Source of the DNA: Haemophilus influenzae
GTDB lineage: Bacteria > Pseudomonadota > Gammaproteobacteria > Enterobacterales > Pasteurellaceae
Assembly: GCF_900475755.1 (NCBI RefSeq)
Contig: NZ_LS483411.1
Span: forward strand, 1,674,001-1,738,000
Length of the DNA stretch: 64,000 bases
Reading direction: 5' to 3'
How positions within the stretch are numbered: the stretch's first letter is position 1; each line of letters starts with the position of its first letter. Made by a program: the position numbers and the translations under genes. The notes beneath the pieces were generated by a model. That model was given only the letters and a program-made list of their open reading frames with translations. It did not search any database and was not told the origin of the DNA. Positions 8,505 through 18,253 of this stretch are shown piece by piece.

Positions 8505-9986
8505 TTAGTATAATTGTGATAAATGTTTTAAATAACGCTCGTAAGCACTTTGATAATTTTTCACCTGTGATAAGTTAGGATAAGTTTTGGAGTTTTCATC
8601 TAAGTGAATGAAGGTGTCGCATAAAAATTCAAGTTCTCCTTCTCCATTTGCCCACATAGCTTGAATTGCTCCTCCTAATGCAGCAGCTTCTTCTTCCTGC
8701 AAACATACCACTTCGGTATTCATTACATCAGCAATCATTTGTCGCCAAAATAAGCTTTTCGCACCACCTCCAATTAGGCGAATTTGTGAGGTTTTGAGAC
8801 CAGCTTGACGAAATAAATCTAAACCATAGCGAAGCGTAAAAGTGGCACTTTCCATCATTGCTCGACAAAGATTTTCTCGTGTGAAATTACTTGAATCTAA
8901 TCCTAAAATGCTCGCTTTTGTATTGGGTAAAGGTGGAACTCTTTCACCATTAAAGAATGGTAAAATAGTGATGCCATTCGCGCCGATAGGTGCTTGTTGA
9001 GCAAGTTGATTTAATTCTTCAATATCAATATTTAGCAAATTCATTAGCTGTTTATTTGAGGAGGTTATATTCATCACACAAACTAGTGGTAACCAGCCAT
9101 TATTACTTGAACAAAAATTTGCGATCATTGGTGGTAAATTAAGTAATGGCTTTTGCGTATAAGCATACAAGGTACCAGAAGTACCGAGACTCATCGTAGC
9201 AATCCCTTCTCGAATATTTCCTGTACCAATTGCTCCCATCATATTATCGCCTCCACCTGTGGAGACGATGACATTATCATTAAAACCAAATAAAGTCGCA
9301 ATTTCAGGTTTAATCACACCGATTTTTTGTTCGGCAGAAAGTAATTTAGGTAACACTTCATCCATATTTAATTCTGGCGCAAGATATTTGAAGACTTCTC
9401 TTTTCCATTCTCTTTTCACAACATCGAAATAACCACTACCAGAAGCATCACCAAATTCAGTGCAGAATTTTCCTGTTAGCCAATAATTTAGATAATCGTG
9501 TGGCAGCATAATTTTGCGAATATTGGCAAATTTATCAGGATAATTTTGACGAAACCAACTCAGTTTTGAAGCCGTATAACCAGTTTGGCAAATGATACCT
9601 AATTTTTCAAATGCGGCCGTTTGTCCGCCTAATTTTTCGATCAGTATATCATTTTCCGTAGCGGTTTCTGTATCACACCAAAGCTTAGCCTTGTATAGAG
9701 GACGATCGTTTTTATCTAACATTACCAGTCCATGTTGTTGTCCTGAAATGCCTATTCCCTTCACTAAATTAGGTGAAAAGTGCGGTGAATTTTTTGCTTG
9801 TTTTAATGCAATTTGTAATGCTTGTTGTAATGCTTCAATCCACCAATTTGGTTGTTGTTCACGTCTTCCATTGGATTGTGTAATTAATTCATGTTTTGCG
9901 TAACCAGCTCCAATCACTTTTTTTTGGACAGAATCAAGCACTATCGCCTTTGTTCCTTGTGTGCCACAATCAATTCCTATATACAT
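8505..9986 (-). CDS. xylB: Xylulokinase
   Basis: Phosphorylates D-xylulose to xylulose 5-phosphate, the second step of xylose use. FGGY-family kinase with the N-terminal phosphate loop DCGTQGTK (residues 6-13), the GISGQQHG motif, and the C-terminal GGGAKSLFWRQ nucleotide loop. An 18-codon in-frame extension to 10040 exists, but the ATG at 9986 has a strong AGGAG ribosome site and starts exactly where the family does (MYIGIDCG), so it is chosen; 493 residues. Downstream of xylA with an uptake-signal hairpin between them. Confidence 0.95.
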   Translation of the reverse strand: MYIGIDCGTQGTKAIVLDSVQKKVIGAGYAKHELITQSNGRREQQPNWWIEALQQALQIALKQAKNSPHFSPNLVKGIGISGQQHGLVMLDKNDRPLYKAKLWCDTETATENDILIEKLGGQTAAFEKLGIICQTGYTASKLSWFRQNYPDKFANIRKIMLPHDYLNYWLTGKFCTEFGDASGSGYFDVVKREWKREVFKYLAPELNMDEVLPKLLSAEQKIGVIKPEIATLFGFNDNVIVSTGGGDNMMGAIGTGNIREGIATMSLGTSGTLYAYTQKPLLNLPPMIANFCSSNNGWLPLVCVMNITSSNKQLMNLLNIDIEELNQLAQQAPIGANGITILPFFNGERVPPLPNTKASILGLDSSNFTRENLCRAMMESATFTLRYGLDLFRQAGLKTSQIRLIGGGAKSLFWRQMIADVMNTEVVCLQEEEAAALGGAIQAMWANGEGELEFLCDTFIHLDENSKTYPNLSQVKNYQSAYERYLKHLSQLY

Positions 9987-10003
9987 AATGTCTCCTAAAA
10001 TAA

Positions 10004-10034
10004 AAAAGTGCGGTGAAATACAACCGCACTTTTG
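10004..10034. repeat. Inverted uptake-signal pair between xylA and xylB
   Basis: Uptake signals at 10006-10014 and 10023-10031 face each other and can form a 9-base stem in the xylA-xylB message. Because the genes share one direction, it may lower or stabilise part of the transcript rather than end it. Confidence 0.75.
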
Positions 10035-10042
10035 CTTCATTT

Positions 10043-11362
10043 TTAGCTATAAATAACTTGGTTTACCAAATTTTCCAAATATTCTTGCTGACCTGAAACT
10101 GGTTTTGGCGCTAAATCTTTTTGTTGGACTAGTTGTGCAAGTGTTTCAAGTGAAGTTTTGCCTTGCAAAATATGCTGGCCAAGTTCACTATTCCAACCTG
10201 CATAGCGTTCATTAACAATTTTTTGTAAGGTTTCCTCTTGTAACATTTTTGCTGCACGTTTTAAGGATAATGCCAATACATCAATTGCACCGATATGAGC
10301 GTAAAATAAATCATAAGGATCAATACTTTGTCGGCGAATTTTCGCATCAAAATTAAAACCTCCAGTAGTAAAACCACCATGTTTTAAAATTTCATACATA
10401 ACCAACGTGTTTTCTTCAACACTATTTGGGAATTGGTCGGTATCCCAGCCTAATTGTGGATCGCCACGATTAGCATCAATTGAGCCAAAAATATCTAATG
10501 CACAAGCTGTTGCAATTTCATGTTGAAAGGTATGACCAGCAAGCGTCGCGTGGTTAGCTTCAATATTAACTTTAATTTCTTTTTCTAAACCAAATTGTTT
10601 TAGGAAACCATACACTGTTGCCACATCATAATCATATTGATGTTTAGTTGGTTCTTGCGGTTTTGGCTCGATTAATAATGTACCTTTAAACCCAATTTTA
10701 TGCTTATGTTCTACCACCATTTGCATAAAACGACCAATTTGTTCACGTTCACGTTTCAAATCGGTATTCAATAAAGTTTCATATCCCTCACGTCCACCCC
10801 ATAATACGTAATTTTCTCCACCTAAACGTTGAGTAGCATTCATTGCATTAAACACTTGTGTTGCAGCCCAAGCAAAAACCTCAGGATTAGGATTGGTTGC
10901 TGCACCAGACATATAACGAGGATTAGTAAAACAATTTGCAGTTCCCCATAAGAGTTGTATACCCGTTTCTACTTGTTTGCGTTCTAAAATATCAACAATA
11001 TGATGAAAATTTTGTACATATTCCCGCACTGAATTACCTTCAGGTGCAATATCGACATCATGAAAACAATAATAAGGTACGCCTAACTTATTCAAAAACT
11101 CAAAAGCAATATCGGCTTTTTGTTCTGCACCAGCAAGCAAATTTAGATTTTTCTGCCAACTTCGTTCCAAAGAACCTAGCCCAAACATATCATTCCCATT
11201 CCAGCAAAAGGTATGCCAATAACACACAGCTAAGCGTAAATGTTCAGCCATAGTTTTACCTAAAATTACTTGATTAGCATCATAATGTTTAAAAGCAAAA
11301 GGATTTGTGGATTTTTCTCCCTCAAAGGAGATTTTTTCAATTTTATCGAAATAGGTTGTCAT
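10043..11362 (-). CDS. xylA: Xylose isomerase
   Basis: Converts D-xylose to D-xylulose in the cytoplasm. The catalytic pair H101/D104 is seen in [11 protein letters not shown], and the metal ligands are in [18 protein letters not shown] and GSIDANRGD. 439 residues is the length of the E. coli type (class II) enzyme. An AGAGGAAAA ribosome site precedes the ATG. Transcribed away from xylF from a shared control region with a CRP site. Confidence 0.96.
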   Translation of the reverse strand: MTTYFDKIEKISFEGEKSTNPFAFKHYDANQVILGKTMAEHLRLAVCYWHTFCWNGNDMFGLGSLERSWQKNLNLLAGAEQKADIAFEFLNKLGVPYYCFHDVDIAPEGNSVREYVQNFHHIVDILERKQVETGIQLLWGTANCFTNPRYMSGAATNPNPEVFAWAATQVFNAMNATQRLGGENYVLWGGREGYETLLNTDLKREREQIGRFMQMVVEHKHKIGFKGTLLIEPKPQEPTKHQYDYDVATVYGFLKQFGLEKEIKVNIEANHATLAGHTFQHEIATACALDIFGSIDANRGDPQLGWDTDQFPNSVEENTLVMYEILKHGGFTTGGFNFDAKIRRQSIDPYDLFYAHIGAIDVLALSLKRAAKMLQEETLQKIVNERYAGWNSELGQHILQGKTSLETLAQLVQQKDLAPKPVSGQQEYLENLVNQVIYS

Positions 11363-11374
11363 AACATTTTCCTC

Positions 11375-11499
11375 TCTAGATGATGAAGTTTTTCGTATTT
11401 TTGTGAAAAACTAGCTTTTCATCAATTATGTTATTTAATTTTTCTATGTTGATTATTTACAACTGTGGAGTGGATCACAGTTGTGAAAAAACGTAATAA
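11375..11499. promoter_or_regulatory. Divergent xylA/xylF control region, copy 1 of a duplicated block
   Basis: Lies in the 233-base gap between xylA and xylF. It contains a GATGAA ... TTCATC inverted repeat (11382-11423) with inner GTTTTTC/GAAAAAC arms, a GATTATTTACAA segment, and a CRP site at 11461-11482. A diverged copy of the whole block occurs at 15363-15485. By analogy with the E. coli xyl locus, XylR is expected to bind here; the exact operator cannot be read from sequence alone. A TATAAT at 11513-11518 is a candidate -10 for xylF. Confidence 0.8.
11461..11482. promoter_or_regulatory. CRP-cAMP site of the xylA/xylF promoters
   Basis: AACTGTG and CACAGTT are perfectly inverted around an 8-base centre (GAGTGGAT), matching the TGTGA-N6-TCACA consensus at nine of ten core bases. 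It predicts catabolite control of xylose use. Confidence 0.88.
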
Positions 11500-11595
11500 T
11501 GGAGAAAGATTTTATAATTGAAAGCCTTTTTTAAAGTGTGAAAACTAACAACTGGAGCAATAACTAGTCCTTCACTTAACTATTGAGGTATCAAT

Positions 11596-12594
11596 ATGAA
11601 AATCAAATCAGCTTTACTTACCCTTGTTGGTGCATTAACTGTATTTAGTAGTTCTGCCCATTCCAAAGATCTTAAAATTGGTTTATCCATTGATGATTTA
11701 CGTTTAGAAAGATGGCAAAAAGATCGAGATATTTTCGTAAACAAAGCAGAATCAATGGGTGCAAAAGTATTTGTCCAATCTGCGAATGGTGATGATTCAG
11801 CACAAATTTCTCAAATCGAAAATATGATCAATAAAAATATTGATGTATTAGTAATTATTCCTCATAACGGTGAAGTATTAAGTAACGTTATTTCTGAAGC
11901 TAAAAAGGAAGGAATAAAAGTATTAGCGTATGACCGTTTAATCAATAATGCAGATTTAGATTTTTATGTTTCCTTTGATAATGAAAAAGTGGGTGAACTA
12001 CAAGCTAAAAGTATTGTGGCTGTAAAACCAGAAGGTAATTATTTTTTAATGGGGGGATCTCCTGTAGATAATAATGCAAAATTATTTAGAAAAGGGCAAA
12101 TGAAAGTATTAGATCCTTTAATTGCCAGTGGGAAAATTAAGGTTGTAGGAGATCAATGGGTTGATTCTTGGTTAGCTGAAAAAGCGTTACAAATTATGGA
12201 AAACGCATTAACAGCTAATAAAAATAATGTGGATGCTGTTGTTGCATCTAACGATGCTACTGCTGGAGGTGCGATTCAAGCCCTTAGCGCACAAGGCTTA
12301 TCTGGGAAAGTCACAATTTCTGGGCAAGATGCAGATTTAGCTGCAATTAAACGTATTGTCAATGGCTCGCAAACTATGACTGTTTATAAACCAATTACGA
12401 AACTTGCAGATAAAGCGGCAGAAATTGCGGTTGAATTAAGTAAGAATGAAAAAGTAGAAGCTAATGCAGAACTGAATAATGGCTTAAAAAATGTTCCTGC
12501 GTATTTACTTGATCCTATCGCTGTTGATAAACGTAATATTAATGAAACTGTAATTAAAGATGGTTTTCATACTAAGGAAAGTATTTATCACTAA
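11596..12594 (+). CDS. xylF: Periplasmic D-xylose-binding protein
   Basis: Solute-binding component of the XylFGH ABC importer. The signal peptide (about 1-23, cleaved after SSAHS) is followed by the LacI/ribose-type fold: [33 protein letters not shown], and [16 protein letters not shown]. 332 residues matches XylF. GAGG ribosome site before the ATG at 11596. First gene of the rightward xyl operon. A perfect hairpin separates it from xylG. Confidence 0.95.
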   Translation: MKIKSALLTLVGALTVFSSSAHSKDLKIGLSIDDLRLERWQKDRDIFVNKAESMGAKVFVQSANGDDSAQISQIENMINKNIDVLVIIPHNGEVLSNVISEAKKEGIKVLAYDRLINNADLDFYVSFDNEKVGELQAKSIVAVKPEGNYFLMGGSPVDNNAKLFRKGQMKVLDPLIASGKIKVVGDQWVDSWLAEKALQIMENALTANKNNVDAVVASNDATAGGAIQALSAQGLSGKVTISGQDADLAAIKRIVNGSQTMTVYKPITKLADKAAEIAVELSKNEKVEANAELNNGLKNVPAYLLDPIAVDKRNINETVIKDGFHTKESIYH

Positions 12595-12602
12595 CTTTAA
12601 GA

Positions 12603-12622
12603 GGGAAGAGAAAACTCTTCCC
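12603..12622 (+). other. Hairpin between xylF and xylG
   Basis: GGGAAGAG, four A, then CTCTTCCC form a perfect 8-base stem right after the xylF stop, with no T tail. Such hairpins behind binding-protein genes commonly protect the upstream message and give higher XylF than XylGH levels; that role is inferred. Confidence 0.7.
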
Positions 12623-12644
12623 TTACCTCTTAGGGAGTTACGAT

Positions 12645-14156
12645 ATGGCATTGTTGGAAATGAAACATATCACAAAAAAATTTGGTGATGTGACCGCACT
12701 TCATAATATATCTATTGAATTAGAAGCAGGGGAAATTTTATCTTTATGTGGTGAAAATGGATCTGGAAAATCTACATTAATGAAAATACTTTGCGGTATT
12801 TATCCTTGTGGAGATTACAGCGGTGATATTTACTTTTCTGAAAGTGAACTAAAAGCAAGGAATATTAGAGATACTGAAGAAAAAGGCATTTCAATTATTC
12901 ATCAAGAACTTACTCTCGTAAAGAATATGTCTGTATTGGAGAATATTTTTTTGGGTAATGAAATAACTCATAAAGGTTTGACAGCAGATAATGAAATGTA
13001 CTTACGTTGCAAAAATTTATTACAGCAGGTGCAATTAGATGTTGATCCCAATACACGAGTAGGAGAATTAGGTTTAGGGCAACAGCAATTAGTTGAAATA
13101 GCTAAGGCCTTAAATAAACAAGTAAGACTTCTTGTCTTAGATGAACCAACGGCTTCACTTACCGAAAAAGAAACGGAAATTTTATTAAATCTTATTAAGG
13201 ATCTTAAAGCACACAATATCGCTTGTATCTATATTTCCCATAAACTCAATGAAGTTAAGGCGATATCTGACAAAATTTGCGTCATTCGTGATGGTGAACA
13301 TGTTGGAACGAAAGACGCTTCAACAATGACAGAAGATGACATTATCACCATGATGGTAGGTCGGGAAATTACCTCACTTTATCCACATGAACCTCATGAA
13401 ATCAAAGATGAAATTTTACGAGTAGAAAATCTTTCTGCTTGGCATCCAATCAATGCACATATTAAGCGTGTTGATAACGTAAGTTTTAGTCTTCATGAGG
13501 GGGAAATTTTAGGTGTTGCAGGTTTAGTTGGTTCAGGTCGTACAGACATGGTGCAATGCTTATTTGGGTCTTATGAAGGTAAGTTTGAAGGAAATATTTT
13601 TATCAATCAAAAACAAGTAAATATCAAAAATTGTGCCCAAGCGATTGAACATAAAATTGTGATGGTTCCTGAAGATCGGAAGAAACACGGCATTGTTTCT
13701 ATTATGGGAGTTGGCAAAAATATTACGCTTTCTTCTTTGAAATCTTATTGTTTCGGAAAAATGGTAGTTAATGAAGCAAAAGAAGAGCAGATAATTGGTT
13801 CAGCCATAAAACAACTAAAGGTGAAAACTTTTTCACCAGATTTGCCAATAGGACGACTTAGTGGCGGTAATCAACAGAAAGCGATCCTAGCAAAATGTTT
13901 ATTGTTAAATCCTAAAATACTGATTTTAGATGAACCAACAAGAGGAATTGATGTTGGTGCAAAATATGAAATTTATAAGTTAATTAACCAATTAGCCCAA
14001 GAAGGGATTGCGATTATTGTCATTTCATCAGAACTACCAGAAGTTTTAGGCATTAGTGATAGAGTTCTTGTTATGCACCAAGGTAAACTTAAAGCTAGTC
14101 TTATCAATACTGCTCTTACTCAAGAACAAGTTATGGAAACAGCACTTAAGGAGTAA
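12645..14156 (+). CDS. xylG: D-xylose ABC transporter ATPase
   Basis: Double-cassette sugar ATPase energising xylose import. The first nucleotide domain has Walker A GENGSGKS (about 36-43), signature [15 protein letters not shown] and Walker [12 protein letters not shown]; the second has the degenerate GLVGSGRTD loop, signature [13 protein letters not shown] and [13 protein letters not shown], as in RbsA/XylG. 503 residues. GGGAG ribosome site. The last uptake signal before a 6.8 kb gap is at 12693 inside this gene. Confidence 0.95.
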   Translation: MALLEMKHITKKFGDVTALHNISIELEAGEILSLCGENGSGKSTLMKILCGIYPCGDYSGDIYFSESELKARNIRDTEEKGISIIHQELTLVKNMSVLENIFLGNEITHKGLTADNEMYLRCKNLLQQVQLDVDPNTRVGELGLGQQQLVEIAKALNKQVRLLVLDEPTASLTEKETEILLNLIKDLKAHNIACIYISHKLNEVKAISDKICVIRDGEHVGTKDASTMTEDDIITMMVGREITSLYPHEPHEIKDEILRVENLSAWHPINAHIKRVDNVSFSLHEGEILGVAGLVGSGRTDMVQCLFGSYEGKFEGNIFINQKQVNIKNCAQAIEHKIVMVPEDRKKHGIVSIMGVGKNITLSSLKSYCFGKMVVNEAKEEQIIGSAIKQLKVKTFSPDLPIGRLSGGNQQKAILAKCLLLNPKILILDEPTRGIDVGAKYEIYKLINQLAQEGIAIIVISSELPEVLGISDRVLVMHQGKLKASLINTALTQEQVMETALKE

Positions 14157-14159
14157 TCT

Positions 14160-15287
14160 ATGTTTAAGTTAAAATCCGTAAATTTACAAGTTTACATTAT
14201 GTTAATAGCTATTGCCGTCATTATGGCATTCTTTAGTGTTGCTACTGATGGCGCTTATTTAAGTGCAAGAAATATTTCTAACTTGTTACGCCAAACTTCA
14301 ATTACTGGCATTCTTGCAATTGGAATGGTTTTTGTCATTATTTCTGCTGAAATTGACTTATCTGTTGGTTCACTTATGGGCCTACTGGGCGGATTTGCAG
14401 CTATTGCCGATGTTTGGTGGGGCTTCCCATTACCTGTAACTATTATTGCAACAATTGCTCTTGGTTTAATTTTTGGTATTTGGAATGGTTGGTGGGTGGC
14501 TTATCGCAAAGTGCCATCCTTTATTGTTACACTTGCAGGTTATCTCGCATTCCGTGGAATTTTGATTGGTTTGACTAATGGCACAACTGTATCTCCTATT
14601 AGTGGATCTATGACAGTTATTGGACAAGGTTATTTATCAGATATTGCAGGGTTTATCTTAGGTGGTATTGTAGTTATTGGATTTGTTCTTTGGGGAAATT
14701 ATCAACGTAGAAGTCGCCAGCAGCTTCAGCTGGAAGTGTCTGCATTATCAAAAGATTTTACGAAATATGCTTTGTTTGCAGTAATTGTATTAGGAGCAAT
14801 TTATTTACTTAATGATTATCGTGGCATTCCATTTCCTGTTTTAGTACTGGCAGTTCTTGCAATCTTAGGGTTATTCCTCTCTCGTAAAACTTCATTCGGC
14901 CGCCACGTTTATGCGATTGGTGGCAATATTGATGCGGCAAAATTATCTGGTATCAATGTAGAGAAAACAAAACTGATTATCTTTGCAATGAATGGTGTGT
15001 TAGTTGCAATAGCAGGGTTGATTTTAAGTGCTCGTTTAGGTGCAGGCTCACCATCGGCAGGGCAAAATGCAGAACTAGATGCGATTGCAGCTTGTGTAAT
15101 TGGAGGGGCGAGCTTAGCGGGTGGTGTAGGAAGTGTGTTTGGGGTTGTTATTGGCGCACTTATCATCGCATCGCTTGATAATGGTATGAGTATGCTTGAT
15201 GTGCCAACTTTTTGGCAATATATTGTCAAAGGTGCCATTTTGTTACTTGCTGTATGGATAGATACTAGTAATAAGAAAAAGATGTAA
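14160..15287 (+). CDS. xylH: D-xylose ABC transporter permease
   Basis: Inner-membrane permease of the XylFGH importer, 375 residues with about ten hydrophobic segments. The RbsC-like [15 protein letters not shown] motif and the loop [14 protein letters not shown] are clear, as is the [14 protein letters not shown] segment. AAGGAG ribosome site overlaps the xylG end; spacing is 3 bases. A rho-independent terminator follows. Confidence 0.95.
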   Translation: MFKLKSVNLQVYIMLIAIAVIMAFFSVATDGAYLSARNISNLLRQTSITGILAIGMVFVIISAEIDLSVGSLMGLLGGFAAIADVWWGFPLPVTIIATIALGLIFGIWNGWWVAYRKVPSFIVTLAGYLAFRGILIGLTNGTTVSPISGSMTVIGQGYLSDIAGFILGGIVVIGFVLWGNYQRRSRQQLQLEVSALSKDFTKYALFAVIVLGAIYLLNDYRGIPFPVLVLAVLAILGLFLSRKTSFGRHVYAIGGNIDAAKLSGINVEKTKLIIFAMNGVLVAIAGLILSARLGAGSPSAGQNAELDAIAACVIGGASLAGGVGSVFGVVIGALIIASLDNGMSMLDVPTFWQYIVKGAILLLAVWIDTSNKKKM

Positions 15288-15298
15288 TTATTAATTTT

Positions 15299-15328
15299 AA
15301 ACCGTCATTTATAAAATGGCGGTTTTTT
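15299..15328 (+). terminator. Terminator of xylFGH
   Basis: AACCGTCATTT pairs with AAATGGCGGTT (one G-T pair), followed by six T. It separates xylFGH from the malY-like gene, so that gene needs its own promoter. Confidence 0.85.
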
Positions 15329-15362
15329 AATTTTATAGAAATGGTTACCTAACATACTGCTT

Positions 15363-15485
15363 TCTAGATGATGAAGTTTTTCATCTTTTTATGAAAAAAC
15401 AAGTTCTTATCCGTTACATTATTTAATTTTTTATAGTGATTATTTACAATTGTGGACTAGATCACAATTGTGAAAAAACGTAATA
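15363..15485 (+). promoter_or_regulatory. Second copy of the xyl control region, upstream of malY-nhaC
   Basis: Aligns with 11375-11499 over its whole length, with roughly four bases in five identical. Shared blocks include TCTAGATGATGAAGTTTTTC at the left, ATTATTTAATTTTT in the middle, GATTATTTACAA, and TGTGAAAAAACGTAATA at the right. It also keeps a full CRP site. It is placed 77-199 bases before the malY-like start, matching the place of copy 1 before xylF, so it is probably the promoter region of the malY-nhaC pair. Confidence 0.85.
15448..15469. promoter_or_regulatory. CRP-cAMP site upstream of malY-nhaC
   Basis: AATTGTG and CACAATT are perfectly inverted around GACTAGAT. Compared with the xylF copy, the one arm change (C to T) is balanced by the matching change in the other arm (G to A), so the dyad is kept. 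Confidence 0.85.
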
Positions 15486-15561
15486 GATAAAGTAGTTTTA
15501 GTAATTTTAATTCTTTTCTTCTTTGACTAAAGTAAATTTGCCTTATACATCAGGAGGAATA

Positions 15562-16734
15562 ATGAATAATCTTTATAATTTTGATGTGATTATTGATCGC
15601 CTAAATACATTTAGTGCTAAATGGAATGTAGATAATGATATTATTCCAATGTCTGTTGCGGATATGGATATTCCAGCACCTCAATTAATGATAGATGAAT
15701 TAGAAAAATTTAATCGTTTAGGAATTTATGGTTATACTGAATTACCAGCCGATTATTACGAGATAATCAGTGATTATATTTTCGAACAATATCATTATTC
15801 TGTTCTCTCTGAAAAAATTGTATTTTGCCCAAGAATAATCCAAGCTGTATCTATTTATATACGAGCATTTACAAAAGAAACTGATGGAATATGCATTCTT
15901 TCACCTTCATATAGTCCAATATTAAACACGATAAAATTAAATGAAAGAAAATTATATAAATGCCCTTTGGTTTATGAGAATAGAAAATATCATATTGATT
16001 TTAATTTATTAGAGGAATGTTTTGAACATTCTAAAGTATTTGTTTTAATTTCTCCTCATAATCCAACTGGAACGATTTGGAACAAAGAAGTCCTTATTAA
16101 AATTATAAACTTAGCTAAAAAACATAATGTATTTATCATTTCCGATGATGTCCACGCAGACTTTACGCTAACAAATGAATCCCACTATCTAATATCATCA
16201 TTAGATGAATGGGTAGCAAATCACTCAATGATTTGTTTATCCCCAGCAAAAACTTTTAATATTCCTGGATTGGAAATAGCTAACCTAATTATTGAGAATA
16301 AAGAAATTCGAGAAAAATTTATAAAAGAAATGATGGCATTAGGTATACATAATCCAAATTATTTCTCTATACCAGCTATTGTTTCGTTATATAAATATTG
16401 TACTGACTGGATAATCTATCTAAAAGAATACATAAAGAATAATAAGAAGATAGTAAAAAAATTTTTCAATGAGTATATTCCATTATTAGATATTACTGAA
16501 AGTGATGGAACTTATTTACTTTGGATAAACTATAAAAAGCTAAGTATAAATGAAAATGAATTAGCTTATTGGATTAATAATTTATCAAGAGTAAAAGTAT
16601 CTTTGGGTAGTGAATTTGGAAAAGAGGGAGACGGTTTCTTTCGTATGAATGTCGCTATGCCTAGAGAAAAATTATTAGAAGCATTGAATCGAATCAAAAA
16701 TGGGTTTTGTTTATTAAACAATAGGGAGATTTAA
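15562..16734 (+). CDS. MalY/PatB-family PLP-dependent C-S lyase (aminotransferase fold)
   Basis: Predicted pyridoxal-phosphate enzyme, probably a cystathionine beta-lyase or related carbon-sulfur lyase. It starts like MalY (FDVIIDRLNTFSAKW, then MSVADMDIPAP), has SPHNPTGTIW, the cofactor aspartate in ISDDVHADF, and the PLP lysine in SPAKTFNIPG. An upstream in-frame ATG at 15523 is rejected because the ATG at 15562 has an AGGAGG site 5 bases away; 390 residues. The gene is visibly more AT-rich than its neighbours. It is separated from nhaC by one base. Substrate is not provable from sequence. Confidence 0.82.
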   Translation: MNNLYNFDVIIDRLNTFSAKWNVDNDIIPMSVADMDIPAPQLMIDELEKFNRLGIYGYTELPADYYEIISDYIFEQYHYSVLSEKIVFCPRIIQAVSIYIRAFTKETDGICILSPSYSPILNTIKLNERKLYKCPLVYENRKYHIDFNLLEECFEHSKVFVLISPHNPTGTIWNKEVLIKIINLAKKHNVFIISDDVHADFTLTNESHYLISSLDEWVANHSMICLSPAKTFNIPGLEIANLIIENKEIREKFIKEMMALGIHNPNYFSIPAIVSLYKYCTDWIIYLKEYIKNNKKIVKKFFNEYIPLLDITESDGTYLLWINYKKLSINENELAYWINNLSRVKVSLGSEFGKEGDGFFRMNVAMPREKLLEALNRIKNGFCLLNNREI

Positions 16735-16735
16735 T

Positions 16736-18142
16736 ATGAAAACCACTCATCGCACAAGAATGCCAACAACATTAGAAGCTTTTTCACCAATCATTGTGAT
16801 GCTATTACTGTTAGGGCTTGGGTATGCTTTATTTGATTTGCCAGCAGAGCCATTAATGATTATTTCAACGGTATTTGCTGGTTTTTTAGTTATTAAATTA
16901 GGTCATTGCTATTTAGATATTTTAAACGCCATTTCAGAAAAAATAGCTAAAACAATGCCTGCGCTATTAATTTTAATTACTGTAGGATTATTAATTGGAA
17001 CTTGGATTAGTGGAGGAACAATTCCTATGATGATCTACTACGGATTAAAAGCGATATCACCAGAATATCTTTATGTGACAGCCTTATTCCTTACTGCTAT
17101 TGTTTCCATTTGTACTGGAACCTCTTGGGGGTCAGCAGGGACTGTTGGTGTGGCATTTATGGGAGTTGCGATTGGATTAGACGCCAATTTGGCTGCTACG
17201 GCAGGTGCTGTGGTCGCTGGTGCGTATTTTGGAGATAAATTATCGCCATTATCTGATACAACCAATATTGCATCCGCAGCTGCTGGCGTAGATTTATATG
17301 AGCATATCGCTCACTTACTTTATACAACATTACCATCCTTTATTCTTTCGGCTACTGTCTATGTGGTATATGGTTTAAACTACGATTTTTCTAATGTGGC
17401 GACTCCAGAAAAAGTAAATACAATGATTCATGAGTTAGAGCAAGTTTATCATTTTAACTTTCTATTACTTATTCCAGTCGCTATTGTATTATGGGGATCT
17501 ATTACTAAGAAACCGACTATTCCAGTGATGTTATTATCAGCATTTATCGCAATTATTAATGCTATCTTAATTCAAAAATTCTCTCTATCTGATGTGATTA
17601 ATAGCGCAGTTAATGGATTTGATACCTCAATGATTCACCATACTTCAGTTAGCTCTGATTTAAGTCGTTTGTTGAATCGTGGTGGAATGAACTCAATGAT
17701 GGGAACACTATTAATTTGTTTCTGTGCATTATCATTTGCAGGTGTATTACAATTGAGCGGTGCATTAACCGTGATTATTCAAAAATTACTCACCTTTGTT
17801 CATTCAACTCTTTCTTTGATTATTACAACGATTCTTTGCGGTTTAACAATGATTGGGGTTACTTGTAATGGGCAAATTTCTATTCTAATTCCAGGAGAAA
17901 TGCTTAAAGATGCGTATGTAGAAAAAGGATTACATCCAAAAAATCTAAGTCGAACAGCAGAAGATTCCGCAACAATTATTGAACCTATTTTGCCATGGAC
18001 TGCCGCAGGTGCATATATGGCAGGCACATTAGGTGTTGCAACATTGTCTTATTTACCTTGGGCAATTTTATGTTGGAGCGGTATTATCTTTGCTATCATT
18101 TATGGTGCAAGTGGAATAGGTATTGCGAAGCTAAAAAAATAA
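16736..18142 (+). CDS. nhaC: NhaC-family Na+/H+ antiporter or sodium-coupled exchanger
   Basis: Integral membrane protein of 468 residues with about 11-12 hydrophobic segments, matching the NhaC family: GTSWGSAGTVGVAF, GAYFGDKLSPLSDTTNIA and the late CNGQISILIPGEML segments are characteristic. The family includes Na+/H+ antiporters, malate/lactate exchangers and methionine transporters. Its tight linkage with a C-S lyase gene makes a sulfur amino acid or organic anion a possible substrate, but this is inference. AGGGAG ribosome site overlaps the end of the upstream gene. Confidence 0.85.
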   Translation: MKTTHRTRMPTTLEAFSPIIVMLLLLGLGYALFDLPAEPLMIISTVFAGFLVIKLGHCYLDILNAISEKIAKTMPALLILITVGLLIGTWISGGTIPMMIYYGLKAISPEYLYVTALFLTAIVSICTGTSWGSAGTVGVAFMGVAIGLDANLAATAGAVVAGAYFGDKLSPLSDTTNIASAAAGVDLYEHIAHLLYTTLPSFILSATVYVVYGLNYDFSNVATPEKVNTMIHELEQVYHFNFLLLIPVAIVLWGSITKKPTIPVMLLSAFIAIINAILIQKFSLSDVINSAVNGFDTSMIHHTSVSSDLSRLLNRGGMNSMMGTLLICFCALSFAGVLQLSGALTVIIQKLLTFVHSTLSLIITTILCGLTMIGVTCNGQISILIPGEMLKDAYVEKGLHPKNLSRTAEDSATIIEPILPWTAAGAYMAGTLGVATLSYLPWAILCWSGIIFAIIYGASGIGIAKLKK

Positions 18143-18163
18143 ATGTGGTATTGGATATAAAAA

Positions 18164-18188
18164 TGGCCAGTTATTCTGGCTATTTTTA
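18164..18188 (+). terminator. Short terminator after nhaC
   Basis: GCCAG, TTATT, CTGGC is followed by TATTTTTAT. The stem is only five base pairs (18166-18180), so it may be partial and let some transcript reach xylR. Confidence 0.5.
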
Positions 18189-18253
18189 TCTTGAAGCTAA
18201 ATATCTTTTCTATTATAACTTAAATAGCAATTTCCCATAGATAAGGATATAAA

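Noticed and set aside
9987-10040. 18-codon N-terminal extension of xylB
   Set aside because: It runs through the uptake-signal hairpin, has no ribosome site, and the family starts at the ATG at 9986 with AGGAG.
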